A DNA stretch of 20,177 bases from JBKDZP01 sp047971315 (GTDB lineage Bacteria > Bacillota_I > Bacilli_A > RF39 > UBA660): positions 1 through 20,177 of the forward strand of contig JBKDZP010000006.1 of assembly GCA_047971315.1 (NCBI GenBank), in the 5' to 3' direction. The position numbers and the translations under genes were made by a program. The notes below the pieces were generated by a model. That model worked only from the letters and a program-made list of their open reading frames with translations, was not told the origin of the DNA and made no database searches. This document shows positions 1 to 7,370 of the stretch, in pieces. The number at the start of each line of letters is the position of its first letter. The stretch's first letter is position 1.

Positions 1-56
1 ACAGCTAATAACTCTATTAATGTAAAACCTTGTTGTTTAAAATTTGAATACTTCAT
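1..56 (-). CDS. Type IV prepilin/pseudopilin, N-terminus only (partial)
   Basis: Only the first 18 codons are in the window; the gene runs off the left edge. Reading leftward from ATG at 56, a short basic leader (MKYSNFKQQ) is followed by GFTLIELLA, the classic class III signal of type IV pilins and pseudopilins. In that family a prepilin peptidase cuts after the Gly and methylates the new N-terminal Phe, and the Glu five residues later is needed for filament assembly. AGGAG at 68-64 lies about 7 bases upstream of the ATG. In Bacillota this signal occurs in competence pseudopilins (ComGC/ComGD type) and in type IV pili; the fragment is too short to choose. The identity as a prepilin-class protein is secure from the motif, the specific subunit is not. 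Confidence 0.85.
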   Translation of the reverse strand, partial: MKYSNFKQQGFTLIELLA

Positions 57-79
57 TTTACTACTCCTATCTTTATAAG

Positions 80-108
80 ATAATAATCTATTTTCATCAA
101 TATTTCAA
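80..108 (-). promoter_or_regulatory. Sigma-A-type promoter of the prepilin gene
   Basis: Read on the minus strand, TTGAAA (108-103) and TATTAT (85-80) are separated by 17 bp. Predicted transcription start is near 73, giving a leader of about 17 bases that contains the AGGAG ribosome binding site. Confidence 0.5.
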
Positions 109-415
109 TATTATTTCTTCAATTATTAGTGTTTTGTAATTTTACTCATTCAATTCTACTTTATATTAAAAATACTATTTATATTATTGTTTCTATTTAA
201 TAAAATATACTTACTATTTATTTTTAATAGACTATCATTTCCTATGAAAAATATTATTATTTTAGTTAAAAATGATTTAGATAAAACAAGAAGAAAATTA
301 TGCTATTAATCCAATTAAACAAATAAAGCTTACTTCCTGTTGTTATAAAAAATATACCCATTTAAAAATGAGAATAATGTTAATAAAGGGATTATTGAAT
401 CCTATAAAATTATAG
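109..415. other. Intergenic, no gene recognised
   Basis: About 300 bases of AT-rich sequence with stops in all frames, between the prepilin promoter and the nrdDG terminator. The only structure seen is a weak 5-bp hairpin at 389-402 (GGATT/AATCC). No RNA gene or conserved motif was recognised. Confidence 0.5.
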
Positions 416-440
416 AAAAAAAAGAGTTCAATATGAACTC
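416..440 (-). terminator. Intrinsic terminator of the nrdDG operon
   Basis: On the minus strand, stem GAGTTC/GAACTC (440-435 with 429-424) and a 5-base loop are followed by eight T (423-416). It lies 78 bases past the nrdG stop codon. Confidence 0.75.
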
Positions 441-517
441 CCCATATTTGTATTCATTTATCTAAGTTTGGAACTCACAAACACTATTTATCAAATAAAA
501 CATATTGTTAAATTATT

Positions 518-1117
518 TTATACAGTAATTATATCTTTATTAATTTTATTATTTAATAAAATTTGTTCTAATTCACTACCACCAATTTTAACATCATTTA
601 AAGGATGTAATACAATTTCACCTTTTTCTAATGTTTTTTTTACATCAATAATTCTTTGATTAGAAGAACCTTTAAATGCTAATTTTGACGATACTAAATC
701 AATATCAAATCTACCATCAACAACTACATCAACTAAACTAATCAATTCACTAATGTTAGTACTTTTATTGCTTAAATTATTAATAACTTCTTTATCAAAT
801 AAATACCCTGTATACATCCAAACTGTTTTATTAGGATAATTTTCTTTTACTTTTTTTACTAAAGATAAGAACCCTTTAGCATTAACCAGTTCTAAAGGTT
901 CTCCACCTAGTAAACTAAGTCCATCGATATAACTATAATTCAAAGCTTCTATTACTTCTTTTATTTCTTTTTCTTCAAATTTTTCACCAGCATTAAAATC
1001 CCATGCTTCAAAGTTAAAGCAGCCCTTACATGCATGATGACAACCTGCTGCGAATACAGAAACTCTAACTCCGGGTCCATTAGCTATATCATACTTTTTT
1101 ATAGTCATATATCTCAT
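518..1117 (-). CDS. nrdG: Anaerobic ribonucleotide reductase activating enzyme NrdG
   Basis: Radical-SAM enzyme that uses a [4Fe-4S] cluster and S-adenosylmethionine to place the glycyl radical on NrdD. The cluster motif is visible as C26-x3-C30-x2-C33 (CHHACKGC), the same spacing and numbering known for NrdG of E. coli; NGPGVR (13-18) precedes it and GGEPL of the SAM-binding strand follows near residue 72. At 199 residues it is longer than the roughly 155-180 common in the family; the extra length lies in the C-terminal 60 residues. The ATG at 1117 overlaps the nrdD TGA as ATGA, so translation is probably coupled; there is no strong Shine-Dalgarno of its own. An in-frame ATG three codons later (1108) is an alternative start. 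Cytosolic, acting with NrdD. Confidence 0.95.
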   Translation of the reverse strand: MRYMTIKKYDIANGPGVRVSVFAAGCHHACKGCFNFEAWDFNAGEKFEEKEIKEVIEALNYSYIDGLSLLGGEPLELVNAKGFLSLVKKVKENYPNKTVWMYTGYLFDKEVINNLSNKSTNISELISLVDVVVDGRFDIDLVSSKLAFKGSSNQRIIDVKKTLEKGEIVLHPLNDVKIGGSELEQILLNNKINKDIITV

Positions 1118-3234
1118 AGATGTACTACTCTTGATTTAATTTCCTTTGTTTTACCTTCATTCCAAAAATTTTCACCTAAATATCCACATGTTCTTCTAGT
1201 AACATTCATTTTATTTTTGTCTTTATTTCCACATTCTGGACATTCCCATTCTAAATTATCATTAATTTTAATTTCACCACTAAATTCACATATATGACAG
1301 TAATCAGATTTTGTATTAAATTCAGCATATTGTATATTTTCATATATAAACTCTACCATAGATTTTAAAGCTTTTAAATTATGTGACATATTAGGAATTT
1401 CAATATAGGAAATACATCCTCCAGATGAAACTTGTTGAAATTGATTTTCAAAACTTAACTTAGTAAAAGCATCAATTTTTTCTCTAACATCAACATGGTA
1501 TGAATTTGTATAATATCCTTTATCGGTTACATCCTTAATATTTCCAAATTTTTCTTTATCTATTCTTGCAAATCTATAACATAAAGATTCAGCTGGAGTA
1601 CCATATACTCCAAATCCAATTCCAGTTTCTTTTTTCCATTTTTCACAAGTATCTCTTAGTTTATTCATAATTTTTAGTGCGAATTTTTCACCTTCTTTGG
1701 AAGTATGAGTCACACCCTTAACCAATTTAGTAGTTTCATAAATACCAATATACCCTAATGAAATTGTAGAATAACCATCTTTAAAGTATTTATCTATTTT
1801 TTCTCCTGATTTTAAACGAGCTATTGCACCATATTGCCAATGTACAGGTGAAACATCTGATATTACACCAAGTAAAGCATGATGTCTGCACATTAAAGCT
1901 TCATAACATAAGTCTAATCTTTCATCTAAAATAGACCAAAATTTATCTTCATCATTATCAGATAGTATACCAATTTGTGGTAAATTTAAACTGACAACAC
2001 CTTGATTAAATCTTCCTTCAAATTTATAATTTCCTTTTTCATCTTTCCAAGGAGATAAAAATGATCTACATCCCATTGGACTAAATACTTGTCCTTCATA
2101 ATTTTCACGCATTTTTTTAGCTGAAATATAATCTGGATACAATCTTTTAGAAGAACATTTCACTGCTAATTCAGTTAAATAATCAAATTTTCCACCTTTA
2201 AATGCATTATGTTCATCAAGTACATAAACAAGTTTTGGAAATGCTGGTGTTATATATACACCCTTTTCATTTTTTATACCTTGAATTCGTTGTTTTAATA
2301 TTTCTTCAATAATTAATGCTGTTTCATTAATATAAAGATCATCTTTATCTAAATTTAAAAATAAAGTTACAAAAGGAGATTGTCCATTAGTAGTCATTAA
2401 AGTATTAATTTGATATTGAATTGTTTGAACACCTGCTGCTAATTCTACTTTTATTCTTTGATTGATTATTTCATCAATTTGTTCATCGGTTAATCCTTGA
2501 ATTTCTTTTGCTTGTTTTTTAAATTTTTCTCTGCTTTTATTTAAATATTTACCAAGATGTTTAATATCAACGGATTGCCCACCATACTGACTTGAAGCTA
2601 CAGATGCAATTATTTGAGTAATTACTGTACAAGCAACTTGAAAACTTTTTGGTGATTCAATTAACTTATTGTTCATTACAGTTCCGTTATCAAGCATATC
2701 ACCCATATTAATTAAACAACAATTAAATAATGGTTGTAGAAAATAATCCATGTCATGAAAATGTAAAAGGCCATCTTCATGAGCTTTAACTATTTTTTCT
2801 GGGAGTAAGATTCTTTTTGTTAAATCTTTTGATACTTCACCAGCTATTAAATCTCTTTGAGTAGATACAATAAAAGCATCTTTGTTTGAATTTTCTTCCA
2901 TCAATTCTTTATTATCATATCTAATTAATTTAAGTATTGAATCATCAGTTGTATTAGCTTTTCTAATTAATGCTCTTGTATATCTGTAAATTATATATTT
3001 TTTTGATAACTCAACTTTACCTATTTCCATAAGTCTTTTTTCAACTATATCTTGAATTTCTTCAACTTTTAATTCTTTTTTATTTAGACCTTCTATATAT
3101 TTTATAATATTAGTAATTTGAATTTTACTTGCTTTTTCATCATCGCTAACATCTAAATTAGCTTTTGTTATTGCCAGTTCAATTTTTGAACTATCATAGT
3201 CTACTTTTCTTCCATCACGTTTTACAATTTTCAT
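1114..3234 (-). CDS. nrdD: Class III anaerobic ribonucleoside-triphosphate reductase NrdD
   Basis: Makes deoxyribonucleotides for DNA synthesis without oxygen, using a stable glycyl radical. The 706-residue protein begins with an ATP-cone allosteric domain (about 1-95, starting IVKRDGRKVDY). The reductase barrel follows, with conserved cysteine-containing stretches FNCCLIN and KCSSKRLYPDY that probably include the thiyl-radical cysteine. The C-terminus has a four-Cys zinc site (C646, C649, C665, C668) and the radical loop RRTCGYLGE with the radical Gly at 684. All expected elements are present, so the gene looks intact. Start ATG at 3234 is preceded by GGAGG 8 bases upstream. It is first in an operon with nrdG (4-base overlap) and diverges from a Crp/Fnr-type regulator with which it shares a dyad operator. 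Confidence 0.97.
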   Translation of the reverse strand: MKIVKRDGRKVDYDSSKIELAITKANLDVSDDEKASKIQITNIIKYIEGLNKKELKVEEIQDIVEKRLMEIGKVELSKKYIIYRYTRALIRKANTTDDSILKLIRYDNKELMEENSNKDAFIVSTQRDLIAGEVSKDLTKRILLPEKIVKAHEDGLLHFHDMDYFLQPLFNCCLINMGDMLDNGTVMNNKLIESPKSFQVACTVITQIIASVASSQYGGQSVDIKHLGKYLNKSREKFKKQAKEIQGLTDEQIDEIINQRIKVELAAGVQTIQYQINTLMTTNGQSPFVTLFLNLDKDDLYINETALIIEEILKQRIQGIKNEKGVYITPAFPKLVYVLDEHNAFKGGKFDYLTELAVKCSSKRLYPDYISAKKMRENYEGQVFSPMGCRSFLSPWKDEKGNYKFEGRFNQGVVSLNLPQIGILSDNDEDKFWSILDERLDLCYEALMCRHHALLGVISDVSPVHWQYGAIARLKSGEKIDKYFKDGYSTISLGYIGIYETTKLVKGVTHTSKEGEKFALKIMNKLRDTCEKWKKETGIGFGVYGTPAESLCYRFARIDKEKFGNIKDVTDKGYYTNSYHVDVREKIDAFTKLSFENQFQQVSSGGCISYIEIPNMSHNLKALKSMVEFIYENIQYAEFNTKSDYCHICEFSGEIKINDNLEWECPECGNKDKNKMNVTRRTCGYLGENFWNEGKTKEIKSRVVHL

Positions 3235-3260
3235 TTTTCAATCCTCCATATCTTGATACA

Positions 3261-3302
3261 AGTATATAACTTTTTAAAAAATATATTTGTTGCATTTGCA
3301 AC
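3261..3302 (-). promoter_or_regulatory. Putative activator-dependent nrdD promoter
   Basis: On the minus strand TATACT (3266-3261) is a good -10 box, predicting a start near 3254. No good -35 box lies 17 bp upstream (the bases there read CAAATA). Instead the perfect dyad at 3289-3302 is centred 41.5 bp upstream of the predicted start, the class II position used by Crp/Fnr activators. A second imperfect dyad (AAGT/ACTT, 3260-3272) overlaps the -10. Confidence 0.5.
3289..3302. promoter_or_regulatory. Dyad operator between nrdD and the Crp/Fnr gene
   Basis: Perfect inverted repeat GTTGCA-TT-TGCAAC. The GTTG-N6-CAAC spacing matches the GTGA-N6-TCAC geometry of Crp-type sites rather than TTGAT-N4-ATCAA of classical Fnr. 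It sits between the divergent genes, and the adjacent regulator is the obvious candidate ligand (inference). Confidence 0.6.
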
Positions 3303-3318
3303 TATTTTGAAATATAAT
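3290..3318 (+). promoter_or_regulatory. Promoter of the Crp/Fnr-type regulator gene
   Basis: TTGCAT (3290-3295), 17 bp, and a consensus TATAAT (3313-3318); start predicted near 3325. The -35 box lies inside the dyad operator, so binding there should block this promoter (autorepression, inferred). Confidence 0.6.
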
Positions 3319-3344
3319 TAAATTAGTTAGAAAGTTGTGATAAG

Positions 3345-3983
3345 ATGAAAAAAATAAATTTTTTTGATAACATTAGTGATTTAAATATTAGTAAGATAAT
3401 CAAATCATATAATGGAAAATCTATTTCTTTTAGAAAAGATAGAACAGTTTTATCTAATATGTCTAAATTAAGTGAATTTGGATTAATTGTAAAAGGAAAG
3501 GCTAATTTGATTAAATATGATATAAATGGAAATCTTGAAATTGTCGAGTGTTTAGAAGAAAATGATTTATTTGGCAGTATTTTTTCTTCTATTGATGATG
3601 AGAATTTATCTTTAATAACTGTTGAAGATTCAGAGTTGATTTTTTTTAACTTAGATGAAATATTATCAATAATTATAAAACAAAACAATGATGCTTATAA
3701 TGTTGTTTACAATATGTTATTTATTTTAGCTTTTAAAAAAAGTAAATTAAATAATAGATTAGATATTTTAACTCAAAGATCAATTAGAGATAAATTAATC
3801 AAATATTTTGAAATTGAGTGTTCAAAAAAAGGAAAAAATACTTTTAATTTGCAATTATCTTTAACTTCACTTGCTGATTTTATTGCAGTTGACAGAAGTT
3901 CAATGATGAGAGAACTAAAAAAATTAAAAAACGAAGGCTTTATAATAATTGAAAATAAAAAAGTCACTATTAATAGATATTAA
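3345..3983 (+). CDS. Crp/Fnr-family transcriptional regulator
   Basis: 212-residue protein with the two-domain Crp/Fnr layout. Residues about 20-115 form a cyclic-nucleotide-binding-like beta-roll (FGLIVKGKANL, then ENDLFGSI in the usual G-E/D-x-F-G place). A long dimer helix follows (about 115-150), then a winged helix with recognition segment SLADFIAVDRSSMMRELKKL (about 175-194). Only two cysteines exist (C69, C159), so the N-terminal iron-sulfur cysteine cluster of true Fnr is absent; the signal sensed is unknown. The cyclic-nucleotide phosphate-binding motif of Crp is not obvious either. Divergent from nrdDG with a shared dyad, it probably controls anaerobic deoxyribonucleotide synthesis and itself. 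The Shine-Dalgarno is weak, unlike neighbouring genes, suggesting low-level expression. Family call firm, effector open. Confidence 0.88.
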   Translation: MKKINFFDNISDLNISKIIKSYNGKSISFRKDRTVLSNMSKLSEFGLIVKGKANLIKYDINGNLEIVECLEENDLFGSIFSSIDDENLSLITVEDSELIFFNLDEILSIIIKQNNDAYNVVYNMLFILAFKKSKLNNRLDILTQRSIRDKLIKYFEIECSKKGKNTFNLQLSLTSLADFIAVDRSSMMRELKKLKNEGFIIIENKKVTINRY

Positions 3984-3986
3984 AAA

Positions 3987-4009
3987 AAGCTCGTTTGAGC
4001 TTATTTTTT
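3987..4009. terminator. Bidirectional terminator shared by convergent genes
   Basis: Stem AAGCTC/GAGCTT with loop GTTT, flanked by runs of T on the right and of A on the left, so it can stop transcription from both the regulator gene and the SPFH gene. The SPFH stop codon (4003-4001) overlaps the right arm. Confidence 0.75.
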
Positions 4010-4888
4010 ATCATTTAACATTTCTTTTAATGTTGAACCTAGCGTTGCTATATTTTGTAAATTTGAAGGAATTATTATTTTTGTTGCTTGACCATCAGCT
4101 AATTTAACTAGAGATTCCAAACTTTTCAATGTTAAAACACCTTCGTCTATTTTAGCATCTTTTAGTAATTTAATACCAGTTGCTTCTGCTTCTTTAATTT
4201 TAAGAATTGCTTCTGCTTCACCCTCTGCTATTCTAATTTGTGATTCTTTGCTTGCTTCAGCTCTTAATATTGCACTTTCTTTTTCACCTTCAGCTATTAG
4301 AACAGAAGATTTTTTTTCACCTTCAGCTTGAAGAATTTTTTCTCTTCTTTCGCGTTCAGCACGCATTTGTTTTTCCATTGCTTCTTGTATATCTTTTGGT
4401 GGAATTATATTTTTAACTTCCACTCTATTAACTTTTATTCCCCATGGATCTGTTGCTTCATCTAAAATTGCACGCATCGTAGTATTAATAGTATCTCTAG
4501 AAGTTAGAGTTTGATCTAATTCTAAATCTCCTATAATATTACGTAGTGTCGTTGCAGTTAAATTTTCAATTGCATTTATTGGATTTTCTACTCCATATGT
4601 ATATAATTTTGCATCTGTTATTTGATAATAAACAACAGTATCTATTTGCATTGTTACATTGTCTTTCGTAATTACTGGTTGTGGTGGAAAATCTTTTACT
4701 ATTTCTTTTAAAGTCACAATTGAAGATATTCTATCTAGAAATGGTATTTTAACATGTAACCCATTTCCCCATGTTCCATAATAAGATCCTAGTCTTTCTA
4801 GTACATAAGCTTTTGCTTGAGGTACTATTTTAATGTTCGGTATTACAATTAAGACTACTAATACCAATAAAATTATTAATATATCCAT
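4001..4888 (-). CDS. SPFH/stomatin-like membrane protein (QmcA/paraslipin type)
   Basis: 295-residue SPFH (band 7) protein. Residues 1-18 form a hydrophobic N-terminal anchor. The band 7 domain follows (about 20-190) with the typical openings VPQAKAYVLERLG and KDFPPQPVITKDNV and the later segment WGIKVNRVEVKNI. A long Ala/Glu-rich coiled coil with repeated AEGE motifs (about 175-240) is typical of stomatins, which assemble into large membrane rings and organise microdomains or attend membrane proteases. AGGAGG lies 6 bases before the ATG, inside the end of the upstream NfeD gene; the two genes are one base apart. NfeD-SPFH pairs are a well-known operon type and support the assignment. The exact substrate or client is unknown. 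Confidence 0.93.
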   Translation of the reverse strand: MDILIILLVLVVLIVIPNIKIVPQAKAYVLERLGSYYGTWGNGLHVKIPFLDRISSIVTLKEIVKDFPPQPVITKDNVTMQIDTVVYYQITDAKLYTYGVENPINAIENLTATTLRNIIGDLELDQTLTSRDTINTTMRAILDEATDPWGIKVNRVEVKNIIPPKDIQEAMEKQMRAERERREKILQAEGEKKSSVLIAEGEKESAILRAEASKESQIRIAEGEAEAILKIKEAEATGIKLLKDAKIDEGVLTLKSLESLVKLADGQATKIIIPSNLQNIATLGSTLKEMLNDKK

Positions 4889-4889
4889 T

Positions 4890-5309
4890 TTAATCCTCCT
4901 TTACTACTATTACTTTAATTCCTTCAATAGATTTTATTATTACAATTTCTTCTTTTTCTATTGAATTCAATTCTGAAATAGCAGTCCATCTTTTTCCATC
5001 AACTTTTACTTCACCTGATGTTTCTCTAGTAATTTTTTCTGTAACTATTCCTTTCATACCAATAATTCTATCTAAATTAGTAGGTTGTTTAATTGGTTCT
5101 AGTAATTTAGTTAAAATTGGTCTGGTAGTAAATAATAATAAAGTTCCCAAAATAACAAATATTCCAAATTGAATTAAAAAACTATCTATAAAAAATGATG
5201 CGATAAGTACTAAAATACCACTTATAACATACCATATTGTAACAATATTAATAGTTGTTACTTCAATAACTGACAATATTATTATAATTGTCAGCCATAT
5301 ATAAAACAT
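4890..5309 (-). CDS. NfeD-like membrane protein, short form
   Basis: Short NfeD-family protein of 139 residues. Three hydrophobic segments (about 2-24, 26-41, 44-64) precede a C-terminal soluble domain (about 82-139, starting GMKGIVTE and containing GEVKVDGKRW), the OB-fold typical of NfeD proteins. It lacks the N-terminal serine-protease part of long NfeD. It is encoded one base upstream of its usual partner, the SPFH protein, whose ribosome binding site lies in its last codons. I chose ATG at 5309; a GTG at 5321 would add four residues, but that codon lies upstream of the start predicted from the promoter. It probably sits in SPFH-organised membrane domains. Confidence 0.88.
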   Translation of the reverse strand: MFYIWLTIIIILSVIEVTTINIVTIWYVISGILVLIASFFIDSFLIQFGIFVILGTLLLFTTRPILTKLLEPIKQPTNLDRIIGMKGIVTEKITRETSGEVKVDGKRWTAISELNSIEKEEIVIIKSIEGIKVIVVKED

Positions 5310-5325
5310 TTGACCACCCACTTAC

Positions 5326-5353
5326 ATAATACACTATTTTTATTTATTTACAA
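5326..5353 (-). promoter_or_regulatory. Possible promoter of the nfeD-SPFH pair
   Basis: Minus strand: TTGTAA (5353-5348), 16 bp, TATTAT (5331-5326). Predicted start near 5319, just upstream of the ATG at 5309. It lies in the 48-base gap after the coiled-coil gene, so read-through from that gene's promoter is also possible. Confidence 0.35.
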
Positions 5354-5357
5354 TATT

Positions 5358-6200
5358 TTATGCTGCAATTTTAATTTGATTTTCATCTGAAATAATATTA
5401 ATTCCATTTGTTTTAGTGTAAGTTTTATCTGTTTGTCCATTAGTTGTTACTTGTCCATCTGTTATTTTTGCGATTATATTACTTTGACTTTCGGTAAATT
5501 CTATTAGTTCTGCATTTTCTTTTCTTAATTTAGCATTTTCTTCAACTAATTTTAAATTTTCATTATGAATTTGAGCAAGAGTATTTTTTGTTGTTTCAGT
5601 AAACTTAGTTATCATCTGACTAGTTTTTTCTATATTTGCTTTTTCAAAATTATCAAATAATTCACTTATTTTTGACATAAATTCTTCTTTTACAACAGAT
5701 GTATTTAATATAGGATTAATTTCTTCTTTATTATTAATTTCTTGTTCTGTTTTTAAACTATCCGTTTCTTTTATATTTTTTCTACTTGCTTTTATTTCAT
5801 CCATTACTTCAACTACTTTATCAATTTTTATTTCTTGTTTTATTTTATTTTTATTATACCAAGATTCAAGAGTTTCTTTTATATTTGTTTTAACAATTAA
5901 TACTTTAGGATTACCTATAACTTCAATTTGTTTAGTTAAATCTAGATTCCCAACTTTTACATTTTGATCATCTTCATGAGAAATATTTTTCATGACTTCT
6001 TTTAATTCAGTTTTTTCTTCTTCAGTTGGATATTTGTCTAATAAAATTTTTTCTTCTTCTTTTATTTTATACGAATATAATTTTATATAGTCATTTTCTT
6101 GTTCATTTTTCGTTGTAGTCATGTATTTACTATTGTTGCTTTCATATATAAAAACTATTGATGCATTTTCTTTTACTCCATTTATTGTATAATTAATCAT
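5358..6200 (-). CDS. Hypothetical coiled-coil protein, 280 aa
   Basis: Not recognised. No signal peptide or membrane segment is seen, so it is probably cytosolic. Residues 1-60 look like a small folded domain (NYTINGVKENASIVFIYES, strand-rich). Residues 60-165 are highly charged (Lys/Glu). Residues 170-240 are predicted helical, with a likely coiled coil around NENLKLVEENAKLRKENAEL (215-234). The tail is polar (Thr/Asn/Gln), ending in NQIKIAA. AGGAGG is 7 bases before the ATG and a good promoter is upstream. It precedes nfeD-SPFH by 48 bases on the same strand, so it may be cotranscribed and act with that membrane-domain pair, but no function can be inferred from sequence alone. Confidence 0.8.
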   Translation of the reverse strand: MINYTINGVKENASIVFIYESNNSKYMTTTKNEQENDYIKLYSYKIKEEEKILLDKYPTEEEKTELKEVMKNISHEDDQNVKVGNLDLTKQIEVIGNPKVLIVKTNIKETLESWYNKNKIKQEIKIDKVVEVMDEIKASRKNIKETDSLKTEQEINNKEEINPILNTSVVKEEFMSKISELFDNFEKANIEKTSQMITKFTETTKNTLAQIHNENLKLVEENAKLRKENAELIEFTESQSNIIAKITDGQVTTNGQTDKTYTKTNGINIISDENQIKIAA

Positions 6201-6233
6201 AACTATTCCTCCTATTTTAGTCTTTCTATTATA

Positions 6234-6262
6234 ATTCTAACATATTCTTTTTATTATATCAA
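6234..6262 (-). promoter_or_regulatory. Promoter of the 280-aa coiled-coil gene
   Basis: Minus strand: TTGATA (6262-6257), 17 bp, TAGAAT (6239-6234), with an extended -10 (TGT directly before it). Start predicted near 6227. Confidence 0.65.
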
Positions 6263-6291
6263 TTAAAAACATTAGTTATTTGTAAAGTATA

Positions 6292-6321
6292 TTATAAAAA
6301 ACAATCATTTTTGATTGTTTT
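6292..6321 (-). terminator. Terminator of the rhamnose operon
   Basis: Minus strand: 10-bp stem AAAACAATCA/TGATTGTTTT with a 4-base loop, leading into a T run. It lies 45 bases after the rfbB stop codon. Confidence 0.75.
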
Positions 6322-6365
6322 ACTTTTACTAAATTTTTAACATTTTGTTTTAAAATATATTTAAA

Positions 6366-7370
6366 TTAATCTTTATAGGCAGTTTCATAGTTTCCTGATT
6401 TAATATCATTTATCCAATCTTGATTATTAACATACCAATCGATTGTTTCTTTGATACCATCTTCAAAAGTATAAGTTCTGTCCCAATTTAATTCAATTTC
6501 AGATTTTGATGAATCAATAGCATATCTTAAGTCATGACCTGGTCTATCAGTTACGTAAGTTATTAATTCATCTGATTTACCAAGTTGTTTTAAAATAGTT
6601 TTTACTATTTCTAAATTAGTTCTTTCACTTCTACCACCTAAATTATAAACTTCGCCAACTATTCCTTCATGAATTATTTTATCTACTCCAATATTATGGT
6701 CAATTACATGAATCCAATCTCTGATATTTTCACCATTACCATATACTGGAATTTGTTCATTGTTTAAAGCTTTACTAATAACTACTGGTATTAATTTTTC
6801 TGGAAATTGATATGGTCCATAGTTATTTGAACAACGAGAAATTGTAATTGGTAATCCATATGTTCTATAATACGATCCAACTAGAAGGTCTGCACCTGCT
6901 TTTGATGATGAGTAAGGGCTTGATGTATGTAGTGGTGTTTGTTCTGTAAATAATAGTTCTTTTTTTTCTAATGGTAGGTCACCATAAACTTCATCTGTTG
7001 ATACTTGATGAAATCTTTTAATATTATATTTTCTTGATGCATCCATAAGTACTCCTGTACCAATAATATTTGTAGTTAAAAATATAATAGGATTTTTTAT
7101 TGAATTATCAACATGACTTTCAGCTGCAAAATTAACTACAACTTCAAATTGTTCTTTTTTGAATAATTCATCTATAAATTCCTTATTTGTAATATCTCCT
7201 TTTACAAATTTAAAATTACTTTTGTTTTCTAGTATTTTTATATTATTATAGTTTCCTGCGTATGTAAGTGCATCTAAACATACAAAGTTATATGTTGGAT
7301 ATTTGTTTACCATATAATGCATAAAATTACTACCAATAAATCCCGCTCCACCTGTTACTAACATTTTCAT
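6366..7370 (-). CDS. rfbB: dTDP-glucose 4,6-dehydratase
   Basis: Second step of dTDP-L-rhamnose synthesis: dTDP-glucose to dTDP-4-keto-6-deoxyglucose, NAD-dependent, cytosolic. The 334-residue protein begins with the Rossmann motif GGAGFIG (7-13). Its short-chain dehydrogenase/reductase active site matches the family: T125-D126-E127 (STDEVYG) and Y153-x3-K157 (YSSSK). RxSNNYGPYQFPEKLIP and NIRDWIHV are further family signatures. Start ATG 7370 has GAGGT six bases upstream and overlaps the rfbD stop as ATGA; a longer in-frame open reading reaching back to 7424 is only overlap with rfbD. Last gene of the operon, followed by a terminator. No damage seen. Confidence 0.97.
   Translation of the reverse strand: MKMLVTGGAGFIGSNFMHYMVNKYPTYNFVCLDALTYAGNYNNIKILENKSNFKFVKGDITNKEFIDELFKKEQFEVVVNFAAESHVDNSIKNPIIFLTTNIIGTGVLMDASRKYNIKRFHQVSTDEVYGDLPLEKKELLFTEQTPLHTSSPYSSSKAGADLLVGSYYRTYGLPITISRCSNNYGPYQFPEKLIPVVISKALNNEQIPVYGNGENIRDWIHVIDHNIGVDKIIHEGIVGEVYNLGGRSERTNLEIVKTILKQLGKSDELITYVTDRPGHDLRYAIDSSKSEIELNWDRTYTFEDGIKETIDWYVNNQDWINDIKSGNYETAYKD

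Noticed and set aside
468..659. 63-residue plus-strand frame
   Set aside because: Opposite-strand shadow of the nrdG 3' end without a start signal.
3260..3272. NrdR box at the nrdD -10
   Set aside because: The imperfect AAGT/ACTT dyad is single and does not match the paired, helically phased NrdR boxes as I know them.
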